Below are positions 8,162 to 18,167 of a stretch of DNA of 64,000 nucleotides, piece by piece. Position numbers and translations under genes: made by a program. Source of the stretch: Litorilituus lipolyticus (GTDB lineage: Bacteria; Pseudomonadota; Gammaproteobacteria; Enterobacterales; Alteromonadaceae); NCBI RefSeq assembly GCF_006439335.1, contig NZ_SAWY01000041.1, forward strand, positions 1 to 64,000, written 5' to 3'. The notes below the pieces were generated by a model. The model had not been told where the DNA came from, made no database searches, and saw only the letters and a list, made by a program, of their open reading frames with translations. Each line of letters begins with the position of its first letter. Position 1 is the first letter of the stretch.

Positions 8162-9946
8162 ATGGCTGAGTATAAAGTTCCACTAGAAGATATGAATTTC
8201 TTATTGTTTGATGTTTTTAAAGCGGATCAAATGTGGCAGCGCTTACCTAAACTAGCGGAACAAGTTGATAAAGACACAGCCCAAGCCATTTTACAAGAAT
8301 GTGCCAAAATTGCAGAGCAAGAGATTGACCCTATTGCCAGAGAAGGTGATGAAACGGGTGTGAGTTATAATAATGGTCAGGTAACAACAGCACCTGGTTA
8401 TAAAGAAGCCTTTGCAACTTACGCTGAAGGCGGTTGGACTGCTTTAGGTGGTGATGTGGAGTATGGTGGTATGGGCATGCCTAAAATGCTTACAGCCTTA
8501 CATGAAGAAATGTTATGTAGCGCAGATATTTCCTTTGCTTTATATCCATCATTAACTGCAGGTGCTGCATTATCATTGGCTAAACATGGTAGTGAAGAAT
8601 TAAAAGAGCGCTACTTAACTAAAATGTACTCAGGCGAATGGGCTGCCTCAATGTGCTTAACTGAAGCACATGCTGGTTCCGATTTAGGGATAATTCGTAC
8701 TAAAGCGGTTTTGCAAGATGATGGTAGTTATGAAATAACAGGTAATAAGATCTTTATTACCGGTGGTGAACATGATTTAACAGATAATATAGTTCATTTG
8801 GTGTTAGCAAAATTACCAGATGCGCCTAAGGGGCCAAGAGGTATTTCTTTGTTTTTAGTGCCTAAAATTCAAGTGAATGACGATGAAAGCTTAGGCGATG
8901 GTAATAATGTTTCTTGCGGTTCTATTGAACATAAAATGGGCATTCATGCTTCTGCCACTTGTGTAATGAATTTTGATGGTGCTAAAGGTTATTTAATTGG
9001 TGAATTAAATAAAGGCTTAGCTTGTATGTTCACTATGATGAACTTTGAGCGTATTGGTGTTGGTATTCAAGGTTTAGGAGCCGCAGTTCGTTCTTATCAA
9101 AACGCCTTAGAGTACGCTAAAGATCGTGGTCAAGGTCGTGCACTTTCTGGAGCTAAAAACCCAGAACAAACCACAGATTCTATCATGGTGCATGGTGATG
9201 TGCGCCGAATGTTGTTAAATATGAAAGCATTAAATGAAGGTTCTCGTGCTTTATCAAGTTATATTGCCATGCAACTTGATTATGCAACTTATGGAGAAGG
9301 TGATATCCAAAAGCAAGGGGATACCTTGTCGGCATTACTAACGCCTATTGCTAAAGCATTCTTTACCGACCTTGGTTTTGAAAATACCGTGACAGGTCAA
9401 CAAGTTTTTGGCGGTCATGGTTATATTCGTGAGTGGGGTCAAGAGCAATTGGTACGTGATGCTCGAATTACCCAAATCTATGAAGGAACTAATGGTATCC
9501 AAGCTATGGATTTATTAATGCGAAAAGTCATTGGTTCAAAAGGGGCTATGTACCATGTTTTCAAAGAGGAAGTTCTGAGCTTTATTGAAGAAAATAGGCA
9601 AAACGATCATCTGGCTGAGTTCATTTCACCACTATCAGATTCGCTAACAGATCTTACGACTATTACTCAAGAATTACTTGAAAAATCTACTGTAGATGTT
9701 GAAGAAATAGGTGCTGCAGCCAATGATTACTTGCATGTATTTGGCTATACCGCTATGGCGTTTGTTTGGGCAAAAATGGCTCAGGTTTCATTAGCCAGTG
9801 AAGAAATTGATCATGACTTCTATCAGAGTAAGATCTTAACAGCGAGATATTATTTTGCTCGCTTATTGCCAAGAAGGCTATCATTACTTGCGAGTATACG
9901 TTCAGGTAGCCAACCTCTCTTTGCTATAGATGACAATTTATTCTAA
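8162..9946 (+). CDS. Acyl-CoA dehydrogenase, long FadE-like type
   Basis: FAD-dependent acyl-CoA dehydrogenase, first step of fatty acid beta-oxidation. Seen: an N-terminal extension domain (MAEYKVPLEDMNFLLFDVF), then the acyl-CoA dehydrogenase N, middle and C domains with CLTEAHAGSDLG (substrate/FAD binding), FEFI-like FERIGVGIQGLGA, and the C-terminal QVFGGHGYIREWGQEQ and YEGTNGIQAMDL blocks; the glutamate of YEGT is the expected catalytic base. An extra C-terminal helical domain ends with RLLPR. The 594-residue length fits this subfamily rather than the roughly 380-residue short-chain enzymes. AAGGGG 5 bases before ATG is the ribosome site. It is monocistronic, with a promoter and PsrA-like operator upstream and a terminator shortly downstream. 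Confidence 0.93.
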   Translation: MAEYKVPLEDMNFLLFDVFKADQMWQRLPKLAEQVDKDTAQAILQECAKIAEQEIDPIAREGDETGVSYNNGQVTTAPGYKEAFATYAEGGWTALGGDVEYGGMGMPKMLTALHEEMLCSADISFALYPSLTAGAALSLAKHGSEELKERYLTKMYSGEWAASMCLTEAHAGSDLGIIRTKAVLQDDGSYEITGNKIFITGGEHDLTDNIVHLVLAKLPDAPKGPRGISLFLVPKIQVNDDESLGDGNNVSCGSIEHKMGIHASATCVMNFDGAKGYLIGELNKGLACMFTMMNFERIGVGIQGLGAAVRSYQNALEYAKDRGQGRALSGAKNPEQTTDSIMVHGDVRRMLLNMKALNEGSRALSSYIAMQLDYATYGEGDIQKQGDTLSALLTPIAKAFFTDLGFENTVTGQQVFGGHGYIREWGQEQLVRDARITQIYEGTNGIQAMDLLMRKVIGSKGAMYHVFKEEVLSFIEENRQNDHLAEFISPLSDSLTDLTTITQELLEKSTVDVEEIGAAANDYLHVFGYTAMAFVWAKMAQVSLASEEIDHDFYQSKILTARYYFARLLPRRLSLLASIRSGSQPLFAIDDNLF

Positions 9947-9997
9947 CGCTACTCTAGGTAATAATACTTCGATTAAGGTACAATGCCGTTTATTCTA

Positions 9998-10030
9998 TAA
10001 GCCTGATTTAACAGATCAGGCTTATTTTAT
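9998..10030 (+). terminator. Intrinsic terminator after the acyl-CoA dehydrogenase gene
   Basis: TAAGCCTGAT and ATCAGGCTTA form a perfect 10-bp stem around a 7-base loop, followed by TTTTATTTTT. It insulates the dcw cluster from upstream transcription. Confidence 0.85.
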
Positions 10031-10142
10031 TTTTACTTATAGAGTTTTGGGTGGCTAATCACCTTTGGCGACACTTTTAACCTCATCTAAGAAAATAATG
10101 CAGTAAAATAATTTTATTTTTGCCACAATTTAGCGCTAAAGA

Positions 10143-10169
10143 TCCACAAAACTCCACAATATCATCCAC
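10143..10169 (-). repeat. Three TCCAC repeats, the inverse of the MraZ box motif
   Basis: TCCAC occurs at 10143, 10153 and 10165 (spacing 10 and 12), and a further CCAC lies at 10123. Read on the minus strand this is GTGGA, the same element as in the MraZ box at 10277-10301, placed about 110 bases upstream of it. Function unproven. Confidence 0.4.
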
Positions 10170-10239
10170 TTCCTTGAAAGCCTTAATTTTCCTAGCATTG
10201 AAACTAGTTGTAGGCAAATTGTTTTCCTTATTATCTGCT

Positions 10240-10268
10240 TGACATAGCTTTGCATTGTTCACTAAACT
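10240..10268 (+). promoter_or_regulatory. Promoter of the mra/dcw cluster
   Basis: A consensus TTGACA at 10240-10245 and TAAACT at 10263-10268 have a 17-base spacer. Predicted start near 10275, about 92 bases upstream of mraZ and immediately before the MraZ box. Confidence 0.75.
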
Positions 10269-10276
10269 GTATCAAT

Positions 10277-10301
10277 GTGGAGAAAAGTGGGAAATTGTGG
10301 A
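10277..10301 (+). promoter_or_regulatory. MraZ-binding box, three direct repeats with 10-bp period
   Basis: GTGGA (10277), GTGGG (10287) and GTGGA (10297) are separated by exactly 10 bp. MraZ in other bacteria binds TGGGN-type repeats with 5-base spacers upstream of its own gene. The position just downstream of the predicted start fits autorepression of the cluster. Confidence 0.75.
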
Positions 10302-10366
10302 TCTTAATCGCATAACCACTTTTATTTGGATATAAAAACAACAAATCAGATAAAAAATAATCAGTT

Positions 10367-10825
10367 ATGTTTAGAGGCGCTAGCTCAATTACATTAGATA
10401 GTAAAAATAGGATCACGATACCTACTCGGTATCGCGAAGAGCTATTTGCTGATTGCCAAGGGAAAATGATTTGTACTGTTGATATTCAACACCCGTGTTT
10501 GTTGCTGTATCCATTGCCTGAGTGGGAAGAAATTGAGCTCAAATTGTGCAATCTATCAAGCATGAATGAACAAGAGAGGTTGCTGCAACAAGTATTGCTA
10601 GGTAATGCGACCGATTGTGATATGGATAAAAATGGTCGCCTATTACTTAATGGCCCTTTAAGAAATCATGCCGGCCTAGAAAAGAGCATTATGTTAGTGG
10701 GCCAGCTGAAGAAGTTTGAAATTTGGAGTGAGTCTGCGTGGCAAACTCAAATGCAGCAAGGTATTAGCAAAATTCAATCAGGCGAAATAGAGCTTACTGA
10801 ACGATTACTGGATTTATCGCTATAA
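10367..10825 (+). CDS. mraZ: Transcriptional regulator MraZ
   Basis: DNA-binding autorepressor of the division and cell wall cluster. Seen: two AbrB-like (SpoVT/AbrB) half repeats, the first with LDSKNRITIPTRYRE and the second with DKNGRLLLNGPLRNHAGL, giving the ring-forming beta-barrel subunit known for MraZ. At 152 residues it is the normal length for the family. It is the first gene of the cluster, 66 bases after the MraZ box, and is followed by rsmH after 54 bases. Confidence 0.95.
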   Translation: MFRGASSITLDSKNRITIPTRYREELFADCQGKMICTVDIQHPCLLLYPLPEWEEIELKLCNLSSMNEQERLLQQVLLGNATDCDMDKNGRLLLNGPLRNHAGLEKSIMLVGQLKKFEIWSESAWQTQMQQGISKIQSGEIELTERLLDLSL

Positions 10826-10879
10826 GCGAAAAACGAAGTAACGCGATAACAACGTAACAAAGGTTATAAAAATAACAAC

Positions 10880-11830
10880 ATGGAATTTGATAAATCACAT
10901 ATTAGTGTTTTGCTAAGCGAAGCCGTCGATGGTTTAGACATTGATGCAGATGGCTGCTACATCGATTGTACTTTCGGTCGAGGTGGACACTCTGGTTTGA
11001 TTTTATCAAAACTTTCTGACAAAGGCCGGCTCATAGCTATTGATAGAGATCCTACAGCGATTAAAGCGGCTGAGAAGTTTCATGACGACAAGCGGTTTTT
11101 AATAGAGCATCAGGGCTTTGCTCATTTAGCCGAAATTGTAAAGAAGCACGGTTTAACCAGAAAAGTTGATGGCATTTTGCTTGATTTGGGCGTGTCATCA
11201 CCTCAACTAGATGTTGCAGAACGTGGCTTTAGTTTCATGAATGATGGTCCGCTTGATATGCGTATGGATACGACAAAAGGACAAACGGCTGCACAGTGGT
11301 TAGCAGTAGCAGATGTTGAAGATATTACCTGGGTTTTACGTACTTTTGGTGAAGAAAAACATGCTTGGCGCATTGCCAATGCCATTGTGGAAGCACGAGA
11401 AGAAACGGCGATAGAGAGAACAGGTCAGCTAGCCAATATTATTAAAACAGCTGCGCCACAAAGGGAAATAAAGAAGCATCCCGCCACCAGAAGTTTTCAA
11501 GCTATTCGTATGTATATCAACAGTGAGCTTGAGCAAATTGAAAAGGCCCTTGCTGCTTCATTATCTGTGCTAGCTGAGCATGGTCGATTAGTGGTTATTA
11601 GTTTTCACTCATTAGAAGACAGGTTAGTGAAACAGTTTATGAAAAAGCATTCACAGCCTAAAAAAGTGCCTCGTGGCTTACCTGTGAGTGAAGAAGAATT
11701 ACATAAAGGCAAAAAGCTTCAATTGGTGGGTAAAAAGCAAAAACCGAGTAAATCAGAGGTTACTGAAAATGTACGCTCTAGAAGCTCTGTTTTACGTGTT
11801 GCAGAGCGATTAGCGCATATAGAAGAGTAA
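10880..11830 (+). CDS. rsmH: 16S rRNA (cytosine-1402 N4) methyltransferase RsmH
   Basis: S-adenosylmethionine-dependent methyltransferase that modifies C1402 in the decoding site of 16S rRNA. Seen: the motif I region [22 protein letters not shown] for cofactor binding, [14 protein letters not shown], and the conserved [16 protein letters not shown] and [14 protein letters not shown] blocks. Length 316 is typical. It is the second gene of the cluster and ends 3 bases before ftsL, so translation is probably coupled. Confidence 0.96.
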   Translation: MEFDKSHISVLLSEAVDGLDIDADGCYIDCTFGRGGHSGLILSKLSDKGRLIAIDRDPTAIKAAEKFHDDKRFLIEHQGFAHLAEIVKKHGLTRKVDGILLDLGVSSPQLDVAERGFSFMNDGPLDMRMDTTKGQTAAQWLAVADVEDITWVLRTFGEEKHAWRIANAIVEAREETAIERTGQLANIIKTAAPQREIKKHPATRSFQAIRMYINSELEQIEKALAASLSVLAEHGRLVVISFHSLEDRLVKQFMKKHSQPKKVPRGLPVSEEELHKGKKLQLVGKKQKPSKSEVTENVRSRSSVLRVAERLAHIEE

Positions 11831-11833
11831 ATT

Positions 11834-12148
11834 ATGGCAGTAAGTCGCACTGCATTAGTAACAGATATATGGCAAGACATAACGCGTTATGCTTTTAGTT
11901 ATTTTTTACTCTTAGCAGTGGTTATTTCTGCTTTTTCAGTTATTTACTACACACATGTTAATAGGCAAACAACAAGTGAATTAGAAGTACTGTTGAGCCA
12001 AAGAGATGAATTGAATATTGAATGGCGCAATTTATTGTTAGAGCAAAATAGTTTAGCTGAGCATAGTGCGATAGAGAGTAAAGCGAAAAAATTACTCAAT
12101 ATGAAACGACCCGATACAAAATCAGAAGTCATTATTAACTTACCTTAA
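11834..12148 (+). CDS. ftsL: Cell division protein FtsL
   Basis: Small bitopic divisome protein that forms a complex with FtsB and FtsQ and activates FtsWI. Seen: a short cytoplasmic tail, one membrane segment (FSYFLLLAVVISAFSVIYY) and a periplasmic leucine-zipper-like coiled coil (LEVLLSQRDELNIEWRNLLL). The sequence is weakly conserved in the family; identification rests on size (104 residues), topology and position between rsmH and ftsI. Confidence 0.93.
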   Translation: MAVSRTALVTDIWQDITRYAFSYFLLLAVVISAFSVIYYTHVNRQTTSELEVLLSQRDELNIEWRNLLLEQNSLAEHSAIESKAKKLLNMKRPDTKSEVIINLP

Positions 12149-12179
12149 ATGGTAATTTTACAGAGATATAAGCAACAAA

Positions 12180-13952
12180 ATGACCAAAGGCGATACCATA
12201 AAATCAGCCAAAAAATTAGGCAATAATGGCCAACCAAGTACTGCTGCATGGCGTTATTACTTGGTGATGGTTGTTGTCGTCTTGATTTATGTTGGTCTTA
12301 TGGTGCGTAGTGCTTATATTCAGATTGTTGAACCTGAAATGTTGAAAAAGCAAGGCGATATGCGCTCATTAAGAGTGCATGCTGATAGAGTGCAGCGAGG
12401 TTCGATTGTTGATAGAAATGGTGCTGAATTAGCGATAAGTGTACCTGTTGAAACGGTTTGGGCAGATCCTAAAATAATCATGGATAATAATGCCCTAGCA
12501 ATGTCAGAGCACTGGCAAGCTTTAGCTGATGTTCTCGATCAAGATATTAATCAATTAACTACACGTATTGTTAAAAACCCAAGAAAGCGTTTTGTTTATT
12601 TAGAACGTAAGATTTCTCCTGCCATGGCAAGCTACATACGCGAGTTAAAAATACCTGGAATTCATTTACGTAAAGAGTCTAAGCGTTTCTACCCAACAGG
12701 TGAAATTAGCGCACATCTAGTTGGTTTTACCAATGTGGATGATAAAGGTATTGAAGGTATTGAGCGTCTTTATGATCATATGCTAACTGGTAAGGGCGGA
12801 GAAAAGCGTTTTAGAAAAGATGCCAAAGGCAGAAAAATTGAGATTTTATCTGTAGAAGAATCAGAACAAGCAAAAGACATTACCCTAAGTATAGATCAGC
12901 GCATACAAGCTATTGCTTATAAAGAACTTAAAGGTGCGGTACAAGCTTTTAAGGCGGCGTCAGGTTCCGTTGTTGTTGCTAATGCCAACACGGGCGAAAT
13001 ATTAGCTATCACCAACAGCCCTTCATATAACCCAAACAATAGAAGAAACACTGCTATTCACCGTTTTCGCAATCGAGCGATTACTGATGTGTATGAGCCA
13101 GGCTCAACTATGAAGCCTCTTACTGCACTTACCGCCCTTGAATTCGGTTCGGCACAAGTCAACTCTGTTATTAATACAAGTCCTGGCTGGATGAGGTTGG
13201 GCGGGCGACGAGTAAGTGATCCTATTAATCGCGGAAAGTTATCTATTGAAGAAATATTGATCCATTCATCGAACATGGGTACCACAAAATTAGCATTGTC
13301 TGTACCTAAGGATTACCTACTGGATAAGTTTTTTGATGTTGGCTTTGCTGAAGATACAGGTACAGAGTTAGTCGGTGAAAGCACTGGCATGATGCATGAT
13401 AGGCAGCGTTGGTCGCAATTCGAATTAGCCACTTTGTCTTGGGGATACGGTTTAGCAATTACGCCACTGCAACTAGCAAGATTTTATACTGCATTAGCTA
13501 ATGGCGGTGTTAAGCGAGAGTTGTCGATCGTAAAATCTGATACACCTAATGAGGGTGAACGTATTTTCTCTGAAGAAAATAGTAACGCTATCGTCAATAT
13601 GCTTGAAACCGTTGTAGATGAACATGTACCTAAAGCAAAAGTTGAGGGGTACCGTGTTGGTGGTAAAACTGGTACATCATTTAAGGCTGTTGCTGGTGGA
13701 TACGGTAATGATTATGTTGGGTTATTTGCCGGTGTTGGTCCTATTTCTAAGCCAGAATTAGTCGTTGTTGTGGTAATTAATGACCCCGGTGGAGATTTGT
13801 ATCATGGTGGCGAAGTTGCTGCACCAGTATTTTCTCGCATTATGAAAGGTGCGCTTAGGGTACTAAATATTGCACCTGATGCATCAAGTAAAGTAGCAGA
13901 GTCAACAAATCAACCACAGCAAAGTAAGGTAGACGGAGGTTTAAATGCATAA
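12180..13952 (+). CDS. ftsI: Penicillin-binding protein 3, septal transpeptidase FtsI
   Basis: Class B penicillin-binding protein that cross-links septal peptidoglycan as partner of FtsW. Seen: a membrane anchor at about residues 27-45, a dimerisation or pedestal domain containing RGSIVDRNG, and a transpeptidase domain with the active-site STMK at 309-312, SSN at 363-365 and KTGT at 496-499. Length 590 is normal. It ends 8 bases inside murE. All catalytic boxes are intact. Confidence 0.97.
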   Translation: MTKGDTIKSAKKLGNNGQPSTAAWRYYLVMVVVVLIYVGLMVRSAYIQIVEPEMLKKQGDMRSLRVHADRVQRGSIVDRNGAELAISVPVETVWADPKIIMDNNALAMSEHWQALADVLDQDINQLTTRIVKNPRKRFVYLERKISPAMASYIRELKIPGIHLRKESKRFYPTGEISAHLVGFTNVDDKGIEGIERLYDHMLTGKGGEKRFRKDAKGRKIEILSVEESEQAKDITLSIDQRIQAIAYKELKGAVQAFKAASGSVVVANANTGEILAITNSPSYNPNNRRNTAIHRFRNRAITDVYEPGSTMKPLTALTALEFGSAQVNSVINTSPGWMRLGGRRVSDPINRGKLSIEEILIHSSNMGTTKLALSVPKDYLLDKFFDVGFAEDTGTELVGESTGMMHDRQRWSQFELATLSWGYGLAITPLQLARFYTALANGGVKRELSIVKSDTPNEGERIFSEENSNAIVNMLETVVDEHVPKAKVEGYRVGGKTGTSFKAVAGGYGNDYVGLFAGVGPISKPELVVVVVINDPGGDLYHGGEVAAPVFSRIMKGALRVLNIAPDASSKVAESTNQPQQSKVDGGLNA

Positions 13953-15591
13953 GCCTCAATGCCAAAATATCATTTCAGCCTTAAGCCTGTTTAAGATAAA
14001 TATTAGCGATGAGCTTAATTTATCACAGCATCGTGGTAATTTGCATAACGATAGTCGCAAGATTCAATCTGGTGATATTTTTTGTGCTATACGAGGTACG
14101 GTTCAAGATGGCGGCAAGTATATAGCAAGCGCTATTGAAGCAGGTGCTTGCCTAATTATCAATGAGTGTTCTACACCTGAAGAACACGGTAAGATGAGCT
14201 GGTCAGATAGTACGAACTCTGTTGCGATAGTGAGCTTTTACCTACTTAATCAAGCCTTATTTAGTTTAGCAAAAAGTTATTATCAAAACCCTCAAGATAA
14301 GATGCGCATGATTGGCATCACAGGAACCAATGGCAAAACAAGTACCACTCAGCTTGTTGCTCAGTTACTTTCAAATCTGTCCAATGAAGATAATAATTGC
14401 AAAGAAATAGAAAAGCATCAATGTGCCATTATTGGCACTAATGGTGCGGGTACTTTTGAAAAGTTAACGCCCCTTGCTAATACAACACCAAGTGCTACCG
14501 AACTTCACCAGTTGTTTTATCGCTTTGAGCGAAAACGTATTCGCTATGTCGCGATGGAAGTGTCCTCTCATGCCCTTGAGCAACATAGAGTCAATGGTGA
14601 GCTTTTCAATACGGCATTATTCACTAATTTAAGCCGCGATCATTTAGATTATCACGGCACCATGGAAAATTATGCCAAAGCAAAACGTGAACTGTTTATC
14701 GGTAACGACAAGCAAGTAGCAATACTTAATGGTGACGATGACTGTGCCAAGCAGTGGTTGTTGAATTGGCCAGTAGAACAAGAATTATGGCTGTATGGTA
14801 AAGAGCAATATATAACTAAGCAGAGTAAGTATGTATTAGCTGATAATGTTAAACATCATGTTAGTGGTGTCGAATTTACCCTGAAAACTCATTTAGGCGA
14901 CATTGATATTGTTAGCCCATTGCTAGGTGACTTTAATATTGACAACCTATTAGCTGCCATTGCAGTCACTATGGTTGAGATGGCTCAAACGCGGAGAATT
15001 TCAGAGGAGTTCTTAGCAACCTTAGCCAAAACTGTTGCACGAATAACACCAATTGCTGGTCGTATGGAAGCGATTAGTCAAAGTGGTTTAGCAACAACGG
15101 TGGTTGATTATGCCCATACGCCAGATGCTTTAGAGAAAGCACTTATAGCGTGTAAAGCTCATTGCCAAGGTGAGCTCTATGTTATTTTTGGTTGTGGCGG
15201 TGACCGAGATAAAGGTAAGAGACCATTAATGGCTGAAGCGGCAGAAAAGTACGCTGATCATTTAGTGATTACCAATGACAATCCTCGCACTGAATCGTCA
15301 CAAGCAATCGTTGAAGATATGATCTCTGGCATTGCTGGTATTGATCAAACAAGATTGAAGGTCATTCTAGATAGAAAAAAAGCTACGATAGAAACTCTAC
15401 AGCAAGCGATGGAGACTGATATCGTTTTACTCGCGGGCAAAGGTCATGAAGATTACATCATTATTGGTGATGAAACATTAAGCTATGATGAACGCGATGT
15501 TGTTGCAAAGTACTATCAAGCCAAATTGAACAGCCAAGAAAATTCAAACACTTCAAAAGATAAGCTGAATAACAACGGGGTAACCAAATGA
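13945..15591 (+). CDS. murE: UDP-MurNAc-L-Ala-D-Glu:meso-diaminopimelate ligase MurE
   Basis: Cytoplasmic ATP-dependent ligase adding the third residue of the peptidoglycan stem peptide. Seen: P-loop GITGTNGKTS near residues 124-133, the Mur ligase central domain and, in the C-terminal domain, DNPR at 445-448, the motif that selects meso-diaminopimelate over lysine. At 548 residues it is somewhat longer than the E. coli enzyme (495), mainly by an insert after the P-loop and a polar C-terminal tail. It overlaps ftsI by 8 bases and murF by 4 bases. Confidence 0.96.
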   Translation: MHKPQCQNIISALSLFKINISDELNLSQHRGNLHNDSRKIQSGDIFCAIRGTVQDGGKYIASAIEAGACLIINECSTPEEHGKMSWSDSTNSVAIVSFYLLNQALFSLAKSYYQNPQDKMRMIGITGTNGKTSTTQLVAQLLSNLSNEDNNCKEIEKHQCAIIGTNGAGTFEKLTPLANTTPSATELHQLFYRFERKRIRYVAMEVSSHALEQHRVNGELFNTALFTNLSRDHLDYHGTMENYAKAKRELFIGNDKQVAILNGDDDCAKQWLLNWPVEQELWLYGKEQYITKQSKYVLADNVKHHVSGVEFTLKTHLGDIDIVSPLLGDFNIDNLLAAIAVTMVEMAQTRRISEEFLATLAKTVARITPIAGRMEAISQSGLATTVVDYAHTPDALEKALIACKAHCQGELYVIFGCGGDRDKGKRPLMAEAAEKYADHLVITNDNPRTESSQAIVEDMISGIAGIDQTRLKVILDRKKATIETLQQAMETDIVLLAGKGHEDYIIIGDETLSYDERDVVAKYYQAKLNSQENSNTSKDKLNNNGVTK

Positions 15592-17060
15592 TCCCTTTAA
15601 CCATTGAGAATGTTGCTGTTGCTGCAGAAGGTACGTTACATAGCTCAAAAGATTTAGCGCGACAAGTAATTACCAATATTGTGACTGATAGCCGAGTATT
15701 TGAACAAGATGCAAAAGCTACACAAACAGTGTTTTTAGCGCTTAAAGGAGCTAACTTTGATGGTCACCGCTTTATTGAGGCTGTCTTAAAAAGTGGTTGT
15801 GTGGCGGTGGTTGTTGAACAATTTAATGCGCAGCTGAATCAAAATAATGTTGCACAAATTGTGGTACAAGACAGCCGTGTTGCTTTAGGTAAACTTGGCG
15901 CCTATGTAAAGCAAATCGTCGCGCCAAAAACTGTAGCCATCACTGGTAGTAGCGGAAAAACCACGGTAAAAGAGATGGTTGCTGCAATATTGTCAGGGTT
16001 AGGTAAAGTGCTGGCAACCTCGGGCAATTTTAATAATGATATTGGTGTGCCACTAACATTATTACGCTTAGAGCCGTCTCATGAATATGCAGTGATAGAG
16101 CTTGGTGCCAACCATATTGGTGAGATTGCTTACACAACTAATTTAGTGAAACCTGATGTAGCTGTTATTAATAACATTGCAGCAGCTCACTTAGAAGGTT
16201 TTGGTGATTTATGCGGCGTGGCTAGAGCAAAAGGTGAAATCTTTTCTAGTTTAACCTCTCAAGGCGTTGCCCTATATAACAAAGATACACGCTATACCGA
16301 TAAATGGCAGTGGCGTTTAGTAGATAAAACTGTTCGTACTTTTTCATGCTTTAACGAAGCCGATTGTTACAGCAGCGACGTTAATTTAGATCAGCTCGGC
16401 TGTGCGAGTTTTCAACTCCATACCACTCAAGGCCAATGCTTGATTGAGTTAAATATTCCAGGCAAACATAACGTTTGTAATGCAGTGGCTGCAGCCAGTA
16501 TTGCCTTAGAGTTTGGCGCAAGTTTAGCAGATATAGCGACTGGTTTGGCACAAATGAAACCAGTTAAAGGTCGATTAAATCTGTATCAACTGACTGAAAA
16601 TGTGAAGTTAATTGATGATAGTTACAATGCTAATTTAGAATCTGCGAAAGCTGCTGCTCAGTTGTTATCTTCATACCCAGGCAAGCAAATTTTGATTTTG
16701 GGCGATATGGGGGAGTTAGGTACGCAAGCGCGTAGCTATCATCAACAGGTCGGTGAATTTGCTGCAGAGTTAGATATTGATACCTTAATAACCTTAGGCG
16801 TGTTAAGCCAAAGTGCTTGCGACGGCTTTTGTGCGAAAAAACCGGTAAATGAGGCTGACAGCAGCCAACACTTTGCCCATAGAGATGAATTATTACATCA
16901 CGTATATGAGGAATTTAATCAATTACTCAGTGATAGCGAAGAGCAATTAGCGATTTTAATTAAAGGATCGCGCAGTGCTCATATGGAACATGTTGTCAAA
17001 GCTATCATTGAATGGTTTGAGCAATATAATGCTTTACAGAATAAAGAGGTAAATTCTTAA
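15588..17060 (+). CDS. murF: UDP-MurNAc-tripeptide:D-Ala-D-Ala ligase MurF
   Basis: Adds D-Ala-D-Ala to complete the UDP-MurNAc-pentapeptide. Seen: an N-terminal UDP-binding domain, P-loop TGSSGKTT from residue 119, [12 protein letters not shown] and [12 protein letters not shown] in the central domain, and [16 protein letters not shown] in the C-terminal domain. Length 490 is slightly above the usual 450. The start overlaps the murE stop (ATGA) and the stop overlaps the start of mraY by one base, consistent with tight translational coupling. Confidence 0.96.
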   Translation: MIPLTIENVAVAAEGTLHSSKDLARQVITNIVTDSRVFEQDAKATQTVFLALKGANFDGHRFIEAVLKSGCVAVVVEQFNAQLNQNNVAQIVVQDSRVALGKLGAYVKQIVAPKTVAITGSSGKTTVKEMVAAILSGLGKVLATSGNFNNDIGVPLTLLRLEPSHEYAVIELGANHIGEIAYTTNLVKPDVAVINNIAAAHLEGFGDLCGVARAKGEIFSSLTSQGVALYNKDTRYTDKWQWRLVDKTVRTFSCFNEADCYSSDVNLDQLGCASFQLHTTQGQCLIELNIPGKHNVCNAVAAASIALEFGASLADIATGLAQMKPVKGRLNLYQLTENVKLIDDSYNANLESAKAAAQLLSSYPGKQILILGDMGELGTQARSYHQQVGEFAAELDIDTLITLGVLSQSACDGFCAKKPVNEADSSQHFAHRDELLHHVYEEFNQLLSDSEEQLAILIKGSRSAHMEHVVKAIIEWFEQYNALQNKEVNS

Positions 17061-18142
17061 TGTTGTTGTGGTTAGGAGAGTATTTAACTCAGTTTTATTC
17101 TGCCTTTAACGTTTTTTCATATTTAACGTTTAGAGCAATAGTCAGTACGTTAACCGCGCTACTTATTTCATTGTATTTTGGCCCTAAATTAATTCGCTAT
17201 TTGCAAGCTATGCAAATAGGTCAAACTGTGCGTGATGATGGACCTGAGAGTCACTTATCGAAATCTGGTACCCCGACTATGGGGGGAATTTTAATTTTAG
17301 CTTCAATTGTCACCAGTGTTTTACTGTGGGCGGATTTAACCAACCGATATGTTTGGGTGGTGTTATTTGTTGTCGTAAGTTTTGGCATTATTGGTTTTGT
17401 TGATGATTATCGAAAGGTTATTAGAAAAGATTCAAATGGTTTAATTGCCAAGTGGAAGTATTTTTGGCAAACCGTAGCTGGTTTAGCAACAGCATTCTTC
17501 TTATATGCTTCGGCGCAAGCACCTGAAGAGACAGCGTTGCTGATCCCTTTTGTTAAAGATGTCTTACCTCAGCTTGGCATACTGTATTTAATTTTGACTT
17601 ACTTTGTCATTGTCGGCACGTCAAATGCCGTTAATTTAACAGATGGATTAGATGGTTTAGCCATTGTTCCAACCATTATGGTGGCAGGTGCTTTTGCTGT
17701 CTTTGCCTATGTAACAGGTCATGTCAACTTTTCTAGTTATTTAAATATTCCACATATTCCGCTAACCAGTGAGCTGGTTGTAGTTTGTACCGCAATTGTC
17801 GGCGCTGGCTTAGGGTTTTTATGGTTTAACACTTATCCTGCGCAAGTGTTTATGGGAGATGTTGGATCTTTAGCTTTAGGTGCAGCCCTTGGGGTTATAG
17901 CCGTTTTAGTGAGACAAGAACTGGTGCTATTTATCATGGGCGGGGTTTTTGTTATGGAAACCATGTCAGTCATCTTACAAGTGGGCTCTTATAAAATGCG
18001 TGGTCAACGCATATTTAGAATGGCTCCTATACATCATCACTATGAGTTAAAGGGGTGGCCAGAGCCACGTGTTATTGTCCGGTTTTGGATTATTTCACTC
18101 ATATTGGTATTGATTGGTTTAGCTACATTGAAATTACGTTAA
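17060..18142 (+). CDS. mraY: Phospho-N-acetylmuramoyl-pentapeptide transferase MraY
   Basis: Integral membrane enzyme that makes lipid I by transferring phospho-MurNAc-pentapeptide to undecaprenyl phosphate. Seen: about ten membrane segments and the conserved cytoplasmic loops [28 protein letters not shown] (catalytic aspartates), [13 protein letters not shown] and the histidine-rich [15 protein letters not shown]. Length 360 matches E. coli exactly. It shares one base with murF and is separated from murD by 25 bases. Confidence 0.97.
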   Translation: MLLWLGEYLTQFYSAFNVFSYLTFRAIVSTLTALLISLYFGPKLIRYLQAMQIGQTVRDDGPESHLSKSGTPTMGGILILASIVTSVLLWADLTNRYVWVVLFVVVSFGIIGFVDDYRKVIRKDSNGLIAKWKYFWQTVAGLATAFFLYASAQAPEETALLIPFVKDVLPQLGILYLILTYFVIVGTSNAVNLTDGLDGLAIVPTIMVAGAFAVFAYVTGHVNFSSYLNIPHIPLTSELVVVCTAIVGAGLGFLWFNTYPAQVFMGDVGSLALGAALGVIAVLVRQELVLFIMGGVFVMETMSVILQVGSYKMRGQRIFRMAPIHHHYELKGWPEPRVIVRFWIISLILVLIGLATLKLR

Positions 18143-18167
18143 AAGAGACGAATAGGCTTAAATATTA

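Noticed and set aside
10231-10416. Minus-strand 61-residue frame opposite the mraZ start
   Set aside because: It covers the promoter and MraZ box and has no ribosome site.
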